From: CAMAUF01 sp046152925
GTDB lineage: Bacteria > Chloroflexota > Dehalococcoidia > Tepidiformales > Tepidiformaceae
NCBI GenBank assembly: GCA_046152925.1
Contig: JBJXFX010000074.1
Span: 1 to 7,931, forward strand
Direction of reading: 5' to 3'
Length of the DNA stretch: 7,931 nt
Under the pieces are notes generated by a model that worked only from the letters and a program-made list of their open reading frames with translations, was not told where the DNA came from and searched no databases. The position numbers and the translations under genes were made by a program. The first letter of the stretch is position 1; every line of letters begins with the position of its first letter. This document shows positions 1 through 4,024 of the stretch, piece by piece.

Positions 1-90
1 GCTGGGGGTGCCCTCTTCGTCGCGCCGCTTCTTCTTTTTTCCGCGGCGCTCGAAGAGGTCCTCGAACACGTCGAATAGTTCGTCGACCAT
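1..90 (-). CDS. Small charged protein, N-terminal fragment cut by window edge
   Basis: An ATG at 90-88 opens a frame that runs off the left edge (30 codons visible). It is preceded by a strong GGGGGAGG Shine-Dalgarno and begins only 2 bp after the pspAA stop, so it is almost certainly translated as the last visible gene of the TerC-PspA operon. The visible part has two phases: an acidic amphipathic stretch with regularly spaced hydrophobics (MVDELFDVFEDLFERR), then a Lys/Arg cluster (KKKKRR) followed by DEEG. I do not recognise the family. The pattern of a short amphipathic helix followed by a charged low-complexity tail resembles the first gene of the same operon (2586-2343), which may mean a shared membrane-surface role; that is inference. 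Its full length and any downstream domain cannot be seen. Confidence 0.7.
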   Translation of the reverse strand, partial: MVDELFDVFEDLFERRGKKKKRRDEEGTPS

Positions 91-92
91 CG

Positions 93-392
93 CTAGCCTC
101 CCCCAGCCGTAACGCCGCCTGGAGTGAGCCCGGCGCCGCCAATCAAGGCCCGCACCTCCTCGAGCGAACTGCCGTCGGCGGGCAGGAATGTGTCCGATGG
201 CACGAGTTCGTCGTGGGCGAGTGGCGTCCCCAGGCCCCGGACGAGGGCGAGCATCTCATCGAGGTGGCCGGCGAACGCGGTCGGGACGTCTTGGTCGAGG
301 TCCGCGTCGAGCTTGGCATCGAGGGCTTCGAGCTGGGCCAGGATGTCAGCGTCGACGCGGTACTGGCAGTCTCCGAGGATCCGGATGATCAC
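93..392 (-). CDS. pspAA: PspA-associated protein PspAA
   Basis: This 99-aa protein matches the PspAA family, small proteins encoded next to PspA in Actinobacteria, Chloroflexota and relatives. It has the family N-terminus (VIIRILGDCQYRVD), an acidic helical middle, and the C-terminal signature GTPLAHDELVPSD followed by LEEVRALIGG. The biochemical role of the family is not settled; gene neighbourhood implies a partner or regulator of the PspA membrane-protection scaffold. I chose the GTG start at 392-390 rather than the in-frame ATG at 434. It has a near-ideal AGGAGGT six bases upstream, family members start at this IxRIxG segment, and the extra 14 residues would be read in another frame by the 44-aa gene. 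The GTG overlaps that gene's TGA as GTGA, indicating translational coupling. The TAG stop lies 2 bp before the next gene. Confidence 0.88.
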   Translation of the reverse strand: MIIRILGDCQYRVDADILAQLEALDAKLDADLDQDVPTAFAGHLDEMLALVRGLGTPLAHDELVPSDTFLPADGSSLEEVRALIGGAGLTPGGVTAGGG

Positions 393-523
393 CCGTGCAC
401 CTCCTGCCGGGCCGCGACGGTGCATGGGACCCACCCTTGGCGGCCGAAGGTCGGCGTCAAAATCGCGGCCTCGGCGGCGCGGACGCCAAACCTGGCCGTC
501 TCGACGGTGACGAACTCGTTCAT
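389..523 (-). CDS. 44-aa hypothetical protein coupled between pspA and pspAA
   Basis: This short gene fills the 127 bp between the pspA stop and the pspAA start. Its ATG overlaps the pspA stop as ATGA (523-520) and its TGA overlaps the pspAA GTG as GTGA (392-389). A GGAGG Shine-Dalgarno sits 7 bases upstream of its ATG, inside the pspA 3' end. About 40 of 44 codons end in G or C, as in the neighbouring genes. The product starts MNEFVTVETARFGVRAAEAA, continues with ILTPTFGRQGWVPCT, and ends AARQEVHG. It holds a single Cys (residue 34) and no obvious membrane segment or signal peptide. I recognise no family. The tight coupling implies it is made with PspA and PspAA, probably as a small accessory of that complex (inference). 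The alternative is a fortuitous spacer ORF, which the Shine-Dalgarno and double overlap make unlikely. Confidence 0.72.
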   Translation of the reverse strand: MNEFVTVETARFGVRAAEAAILTPTFGRQGWVPCTVAARQEVHG

Positions 524-1251
524 GACTGGGCCTCCGAGAGCAGCTTGGGGGGCGTAGCGGGAGCGAGTTGGGCGCGCAAGGCGGCGAGTTCGAGTTCGAC
601 TCCGCCGGCAGCGCCGAGGCGGTCCAACTCGCGGTCGAGCGACGAGCCGCCGCCAGTCGCGTCGTCGAGCACGCCGCTCTCGATCAACTCGCCGATGGCG
701 TCCCCGCGGCTGCGGAGCTGCGCCGTCTTATCCTCGGCGCGCTGGATCGCCATGCCGACGTCGGCCATCTCCTCAGAGAGCCCGCTAACCGCCTCGCCGA
801 TCCGCACCGTGGCCTTTGCGGCGGTGTACTGCGCCTTGACCACCTCCTTGCGGGTCCGGAAGGCTTCGACCTTCGCCGCGAGCCTCGCTTCGGCTTGAAT
901 GAGGCGGTCTTGCTCGCCCTGGAGTTGGGCAACCTGCGTGGCGAAGCCGTCGAGTTGGCCTTGCGCGAGCTGCTTCCGTTCGAGCGCGAGCCTGGCGAGG
1001 TCCTCCCGGCCGGCGGCCATCGCCTGCCGGGCCTGACCGTCGAACTTCGGCAGCTTCGCCCGGACCTCTTCGGCTTGGAGTTCGAGCCGGCGCCGCGCAG
1101 CGGTGACTTCGACGACGCCACGCTTCACGTCTCGCAGCATCTCGACCTGCTTCTCGTAGCTGAGGTCGAGCATCTCGCGAGGATCCTCCATCGCGTCGAC
1201 GGCCTTGTTCGCCTTCGCCTCGAAGACGGCCTTCATGCGGCGTAGCAACAT
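520..1251 (-). CDS. pspA: PspA/IM30 (ESCRT-III-like) membrane-stress protein
   Basis: This 243-aa protein of the PspA/Vipp1 family is slightly longer than the usual 220-230 aa. The N-terminus (MLLRRMKAVFEAKANKAVDA, then MEDPREMLDLSYEKQ) is the classic amphipathic helix plus hairpin start of the family. Residues of about 25-200 are continuous charged heptad-like helix with many Ala/Arg/Glu/Gln and no membrane segment. A Gly-rich linker (ATGGGSSLD) precedes a last helix of about 30 residues (DRELDRLGAAGG onward). PspA proteins assemble as ESCRT-III-like polymers on the cytoplasmic face of stressed membranes and reduce proton leakage (established for the family). It lies 36 bp downstream of the TerC-family gene with an AAAGGGG Shine-Dalgarno, and its stop overlaps the next start. 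There is no PspF, PspB or PspC here, so control is not the E. coli type; the operon leader instead carries a Mn2+ riboswitch. Confidence 0.95.
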   Translation of the reverse strand: MLLRRMKAVFEAKANKAVDAMEDPREMLDLSYEKQVEMLRDVKRGVVEVTAARRRLELQAEEVRAKLPKFDGQARQAMAAGREDLARLALERKQLAQGQLDGFATQVAQLQGEQDRLIQAEARLAAKVEAFRTRKEVVKAQYTAAKATVRIGEAVSGLSEEMADVGMAIQRAEDKTAQLRSRGDAIGELIESGVLDDATGGGSSLDRELDRLGAAGGVELELAALRAQLAPATPPKLLSEAQS

Positions 1252-1287
1252 CGGTTGACCCCTTTGTGTGGCCGGCCGGCGTCCAGG

Positions 1288-2250
1288 TTAATGGGCGACC
1301 GGGTCCGGGAGTGGCGCGTGCGGGTCGCTGGCAGTCGGCGGGTCCTTGCGCAGGAGCGAGCCGACGACGGCGACGGTGAGGATGAGGATGATGACCCCGA
1401 GGCTGACCAGCGGGTCGATTTTGTACGTATCGATCAGCAGCATCTTGATACCGACGAAGACGAGTATAGCTGCGAGGGCCGGTTTCAGGTACTTCAACCC
1501 TGCGAGGTAGCCCGAGAGCACGAAGTAGAGCGCCCGCAGACCGAGGATGGCGAGGATGTTCGAGGTGAAGACGATGAAGGGGTCGTCCGTCACTGCGTAG
1601 ATGGCGGGGATCGAGTCGACCGCGAAGACCAGGTCGGTGCTTTCGACGAGCAAGAGCACCAAGAACAGCGGCGTGACCATGAGGACGCCGGCGCGGCGCA
1701 CGAAGAACTTCTGGCCTTCGTAGCCTTCCGTCACAGGGAAGAAGCGCTTGGCAACGCGCACCAGAGGGTTTTTGTCGAGCGAGGGCGCGTGGTCGCTCTG
1801 GTCGCGAAGGAACTTGATCCCGGTGATGATCAGGAACGCGCCGAACAGGTAAATCACCCAGTGCAACGCGCCGAGGAGCACGCCCGCCGCCGCTATCAGG
1901 AGGGCGCGCATGATCAGCGCACCGACGATGCCCCAGAAGAGGATCCGGTGCTGGTACATGGTGGGGACGCCGAAGCTCGCGAAGATCAACAGGAAGATGA
2001 AGACGTTGTCGACCGCGAGCGACTTCTCGATCAGATAGCCGGTCGTCCATTCGATGCCCGAATCGCGGCCCTGAACAAGGTAAACGCCGACGTTAAAGAC
2101 CGCCGCTAGCCCGATCCAGACGACGCTCCAGGAGAGCGCCTCCTTCTTGGTGACGGCATGGGCGTTTCGATGAAAGACGCCGAGGTCGAGCGCGAGCATG
2201 GCGCCGACGAGGGCGAGGAACAAGATCCAGGGGAGGAGGTCCATGAACAT
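1288..2250 (-). CDS. TerC/Alx/YkoY-family integral membrane protein (putative Mn2+ exporter)
   Basis: This 320-aa polytopic membrane protein of the TerC family has an estimated 8-9 hydrophobic segments. Family motifs are present: LALDLGVFHR (residues 19-28), EKSLAVDN (75-82), QHRILFWG (100-107), and ESTDLVFAVDSIPA (203-216). The acidic residues D22, E75, D81, E203, D206 and D212 in membrane segments are the expected metal-handling positions. Characterised relatives (E. coli Alx; B. subtilis YkoY and YceF) act in Mn2+ efflux or metalation of secreted enzymes, and their genes are the classic targets of the yybP-ykoY riboswitch found upstream here. The 'tellurium resistance' label is historical. 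The ATG at 2250 has only a distant GGAG. A second in-frame ATG is two codons in, and an in-frame TAA lies about 18 bp upstream, so no longer start is possible. pspA follows after 36 bp. Confidence 0.93.
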   Translation of the reverse strand: MFMDLLPWILFLALVGAMLALDLGVFHRNAHAVTKKEALSWSVVWIGLAAVFNVGVYLVQGRDSGIEWTTGYLIEKSLAVDNVFIFLLIFASFGVPTMYQHRILFWGIVGALIMRALLIAAAGVLLGALHWVIYLFGAFLIITGIKFLRDQSDHAPSLDKNPLVRVAKRFFPVTEGYEGQKFFVRRAGVLMVTPLFLVLLLVESTDLVFAVDSIPAIYAVTDDPFIVFTSNILAILGLRALYFVLSGYLAGLKYLKPALAAILVFVGIKMLLIDTYKIDPLVSLGVIILILTVAVVGSLLRKDPPTASDPHAPLPDPVAH

Positions 2251-2342
2251 GGGCGGTGCAATCTCCGGTTAGGGCGGCGGTCGAACAGGGCGGCCGCGGT
2301 CATGCGGTGGCCCTGCGATCGAGCGATGGGCGAGCTGGCGAG

Positions 2343-2586
2343 TTAGTCGAAATCGGGCCCGTCGTGGTCGCGCTGACGGCGGCGGTCGCCGGTGCCTTCG
2401 CGCGGCGTCCGCCGGTCATCGCGGTCGTCGTCGTCTCCACTGACTCTCGAAGAGCCGGGCGAGGAGGCCGCGGAGGCCACGCGGGCGCTCGGCTCCGGGT
2501 TCGGCCGCACCGGGGCGGCGCTCGCGCCGGTCGTCGCGGTCGTCGGGATCGAACAGGTCAAAGGGCGAGATCAAGCGGTCCAACAT
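2343..2586 (-). CDS. Small highly charged protein with apparent +1 frameshift, first gene of the Mn-riboswitch operon
   Basis: An ATG at 2586-2584 with a strong GGAGGTG Shine-Dalgarno 7 bases upstream starts a frame MLDRLISPFDLFDPDDRDDR that ends at TGA 2416, giving 56 aa. Codon use is G/C-ending up to about 2446 (LLARLFE) and then becomes poor (AGA CGA CGA CGA). From about 2444 the next frame takes over the good codon use, reading GDDDDRDDRRTPREG and ending at TAA 2345-2343. Skipping one base near 2445 would give one protein of about 80 aa with two similar halves, each an amphipathic helix (DRLISPFDLF; RGLLARLFE) followed by DDRDDRR. The single extra base may be a sequencing or assembly error, a true null mutation, or a frameshift event. 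I recognise no family. As read, the product is 56 aa. Its place right after the riboswitch makes it directly Mn2+-controlled. Confidence 0.55.
2411..2545. repeat. 20-bp near-perfect direct repeat pair inside the small charged gene
   Basis: The 20-mer at 2411-2430 recurs at 2526-2545 with one mismatch (GCCGGTCATCGCGGTCGTCG versus GCCGGTCGTCGCGGTCGTCG). On the minus strand both copies encode DDRDDRR, but in different frames: the copies are 115 bp apart, which is 38 codons plus one base. An in-frame internal duplication should be a multiple of three, so the extra base supports a one-base insertion between the copies. Confidence 0.75.
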
Positions 2587-2635
2587 TTCCTGACACCTCC
2601 AAGGCGCCGCACTCTGGTGGGCGGCCGCCGATGTT

Positions 2636-2745
2636 GTGCCAGGGTCTTACCGGGCGAGCTTCACCTCGCTGCAGGGCCGGCGCGGTTGCGCGTGTTGACG
2701 ACCCATGCGCTGCCGGGGTGGCAGCGGTTACTCCCCCGTGGTCAC
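2636..2745 (-). promoter_or_regulatory. yybP-ykoY (Mn2+) riboswitch aptamer
   Basis: Read on the minus strand, this leader carries the conserved yybP-ykoY core in order. GGGGAGTAACC (2736-2726) begins the aptamer. Next is a perfect P2 hairpin, CGCTGCC/GGCAGCG (2726-2708). GTCGTCAACA (2702-2693) follows, then a CGCG-CAAC-CGCG hairpin and CCGG. A second hairpin, GCGAG/CTCGC, follows at 2669-2654. The 3' core is GGTAAGACCC (2651-2642). P1 can form from GTG-CCA-GGG at the 5' end with CCCTGGCAC at 2644-2636, allowing two single-base bulges. The match to the Lactococcus lactis aptamer I remember includes the L1 (GGGGAGUA), L3 (GUCGUCA) and 3' (AAGACC) motifs. The class senses Mn2+ and commonly controls TerC-family and P-type ATPase exporters; a TerC-family gene is downstream. 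About 50 nt of expression platform separate it from the first ATG. Confidence 0.92.
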
Positions 2746-2748
2746 TTG

Positions 2749-2778
2749 AGAATATGCGAAGTCTGAGTCGTGTGTCAA
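2749..2778 (-). promoter_or_regulatory. Sigma70-like promoter of the riboswitch-TerC-PspA operon
   Basis: On the minus strand, a perfect -35 TTGACA (2778-2773) is followed after 18 bp by -10 TATTCT (2754-2749, 4 of 6 to consensus). The predicted start, about 7 nt downstream near 2742, coincides with the 5' end of the riboswitch aptamer. That independent agreement strengthens both calls. Confidence 0.7.
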
Positions 2779-2848
2779 GTAGCAGGTCCTTCAGCCGGGC
2801 CTCGTCGAGGATTCATAGGCTACTAGACTCACGAAACAAGAGTCGTGT
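2765..2848 (+). repeat. Pair of GAGTCGTGT direct repeats in the divergent promoters
   Basis: GAGTCGTGT occurs at 2765-2773 and again at 2840-2848, 75 bp apart. The first copy covers most of the spacer of the leftward operon promoter and touches its -35. The second lies in the spacer of the proposed sbtA promoter and touches its -10. A half-site-like GACTC at 2826-2830 faces GAGTC at 2840-2844 as an inverted pair. The placement suggests an operator shared by both promoters; the factor is unknown. Confidence 0.45.
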
Positions 2849-2853
2849 ATTTT
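2824..2853 (+). promoter_or_regulatory. Candidate sbtA promoter giving a near-leaderless transcript
   Basis: TAGACT (2824-2829, 4 of 6 to the -35 consensus) and TATTTT (2848-2853, 4 of 6 to the -10 consensus) are separated by 18 bp in a locally AT-richer stretch. The predicted start near 2860 is within a few bases of the sbtA ATG at 2862, which would explain the absence of a Shine-Dalgarno. The motif match is modest. Confidence 0.4.
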
Positions 2854-2861
2854 CCCACTCT

Positions 2862-3821
2862 ATGTCGCTCGAACCCGCCGTTGCCAACTTGACCTCGCCG
2901 CCCGTGCTCGCGTTCGTGTTGGGGGCGACAGCGACCTTCCTGCGTAGCGACCTCCGCCTGCCGCCTGCGATCCACACGGCGTTGACGACCTACCTGCTGC
3001 TCGCCATCGGCCTCAAGGGTGGTGCGCAGTTAGCCCAGAGTTCGCTGGCAGAGGTCTGGCTGCCGGCGGTCTGCGCCGTCGGCCTGGGCCTCATGATCCC
3101 GCTGTGGGCATTCGCAATCGCACGGCGGGCGGGAAAGCTTACGGTGAGCGATGCCGCCGCCCTGGCGGCCCACTACGGCTCGGTCAGCGTGGTCACCTTC
3201 ACGGCGGCGATGGCGTTCGCGACGGCGGCCGGCCGGGAGCCGGAGGACGGCTTCCTCTCCGCCCTGGTCGCCCTCATGGAGATCCCGGGCATCGTCGTCG
3301 CGTTGCTGCTGGCCGCCCGGTTCGGCGGCGGCGTCCGGGGTGCGGACGCGATCCGCGAGGTGGTCGCGGGCCGCGGCGTCATGCTCCTGGGCGGCGGCCT
3401 GCTGATCGGCGCCTTCGCCGGCGAATCCGGCGCCCAGGCGATCAAGCCGTTCTTCGTCGACCCCTTCTACGGCATCCTCGTCCTCTTCTTGCTCGAGATG
3501 GGGGCGACAGCCGCGGCCCGGTTCGAGGATGTGAAGAAGGCTGGCCGCTTCCTCGTCTCCTTCGGCGTTGCGATGCCGGTGGTGAATGGCGCCCTCGGCG
3601 TGGCGGTGGGCACACTCGCGGGCCTCTCGCCCGAGGGTGCGGCCATCCTCGGGACGTTGGCGGCGAGCGCGAGCTACATCGCGGCGCCGGCTGCGGTCCG
3701 CATCGCCCTGCCCGAGGCGAACCCCGGCCTCTCGCTGACCGCCGCCCTCGCGATCACGTTCCCATTCAACCTGGTCGCAGGGATCCCTTTCTGCTTCTTC
3801 CTGGCCGACTGGTTGGCCTGA
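2862..3821 (+). CDS. sbtA: SbtA-family sodium-dependent bicarbonate transporter homologue
   Basis: This 319-aa polytopic membrane protein of the SbtA family (formerly DUF897) has about ten hydrophobic segments in two inverted halves. Family landmarks are LLLAIGLKGG (residues 46-55), AHYGSVSVVTF (103-113, the first substrate-loop region), GILVLFLLEMG (204-214), and AASASYIAAPAAVR (267-280, the second loop region) followed by PEANPGLS. Cyanobacterial SbtA imports HCO3- with Na+ at the inner membrane. Here the second loop reads SYIAAP where the cyanobacterial protein has SDISGP as I remember it, so substrate and affinity are not assured. The cytoplasmic linker between the halves is only about 18 residues (154-171), much shorter than in about 370-aa cyanobacterial SbtA, and no SbtB-like PII gene is adjacent. 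The same frame is open far upstream, but conserved sequence begins at the ATG at 2862. No Shine-Dalgarno precedes it (TATTTTCCCACTCT-ATG). Confidence 0.9.
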   Translation: MSLEPAVANLTSPPVLAFVLGATATFLRSDLRLPPAIHTALTTYLLLAIGLKGGAQLAQSSLAEVWLPAVCAVGLGLMIPLWAFAIARRAGKLTVSDAAALAAHYGSVSVVTFTAAMAFATAAGREPEDGFLSALVALMEIPGIVVALLLAARFGGGVRGADAIREVVAGRGVMLLGGGLLIGAFAGESGAQAIKPFFVDPFYGILVLFLLEMGATAAARFEDVKKAGRFLVSFGVAMPVVNGALGVAVGTLAGLSPEGAAILGTLAASASYIAAPAAVRIALPEANPGLSLTAALAITFPFNLVAGIPFCFFLADWLA

Positions 3822-3977
3822 TCCAGCCCCTGATTCGAAATGCGCGCGGTCCGGCTGGGCAACCCTCGTCGCTTGCGTCGCCGCGACCGCTCCGTCGCCG
3901 TCGCCGTCGCGGTACTGTTGGGATTCCGCGCCGACCGCCATCCGATCGTGGTCGTGGGGCTTGGCCAAGAGGGACGC

Positions 3978-4010
3978 GTGACGAGGTATTGACGAAGTAT
4001 TGACGTAGTT
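3978..4010 (+). promoter_or_regulatory. Three tandem 11-bp repeats: predicted CarH/LitR operator
   Basis: Three contiguous 11-mers occur: GTGACGAGGTA (3978-3988), TTGACGAAGTA (3989-3999) and TTGACGTAGTT (4000-4010), sharing the core TGACGnnGT. The array lies 15-47 bp upstream of the CarH-like gene and overlaps its predicted promoter. As I recall, tetrameric CarH binds an operator of three 11-bp tandem repeats (consensus nAnnTnnACAn). Read on the opposite strand, these units fit that form closely (for example TACTTCGTCAA). This points to light/B12-dependent autorepression. Confidence 0.75.
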
Positions 4011-4017
4011 GTACGGT
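3989..4017 (+). promoter_or_regulatory. Candidate carH promoter, probably leaderless
   Basis: TTGACG (3989-3994, 5 of 6) and TACGGT (4012-4017, 3 of 6) are spaced by 17 bp. The start would fall at about 4024-4025, on the ATG itself, and no Shine-Dalgarno precedes that ATG (GGTCGATCCC-ATG). A second TTGACG (4000-4005) has no matching -10 before the gene. The -35 lies inside the 11-bp repeat array, so a bound regulator would occlude it. Confidence 0.45.
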
Positions 4018-4024
4018 CGATCCC

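Noticed and set aside
93..434. Longer pspAA starting at the ATG at 434
   Set aside because: The added 14 residues are Arg/Gly/Pro-rich and outside the family start. The GTG at 392 has an ideal AGGAGGT, and the extra region is already coded in another frame by the 44-aa gene.
785..2050. Long minus-strand open frame overlapping pspA and the TerC gene
   Set aside because: The translation is Arg/Pro-rich without domains and spans two recognised genes in another frame.
1255..2109. Long plus-strand open frame opposite the TerC gene
   Set aside because: The product is Asp/Glu/Arg-rich low complexity, typical of an antisense shadow in high-GC DNA. The opposite strand encodes a clear membrane protein with family motifs.
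2708..2726. CGCTGCC/GGCAGCG hairpin as a transcription terminator
   Set aside because: No T-tract follows on either strand. Its position between GGGGAGTAA and GTCGTCA identifies it as the P2 stem of the riboswitch.
2256..2861. N-terminal extension of sbtA upstream to 2256
   Set aside because: The frame is open only because of high GC. It runs antisense through the riboswitch and promoters, has no transporter-like sequence, and the SbtA homology begins at 2862.
3822..3977. Possible terminator, small RNA or sbtB-like gene between sbtA and the regulator
   Set aside because: Only a weak 6-bp inverted repeat with a 24-base loop (CCAGCC...GGCTGG, 3823-3858) and a short GTCGCC simple repeat near 3892-3908 are seen. 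There is no T-tract, tRNA-like fold or supported ORF.
3104..4003. Plus-strand frame overlapping sbtA and running into the intergenic region
   Set aside because: An Arg/Gly/Pro-rich shadow with no recognisable domain, lying over the coding sequence of a well-supported transporter.
3978..4010. Tandem repeats as a CRISPR array or simple satellite
   Set aside because: The units are 11 bp with no spacers and sit exactly on a promoter upstream of a MerR/B12 regulator, which fits an operator.
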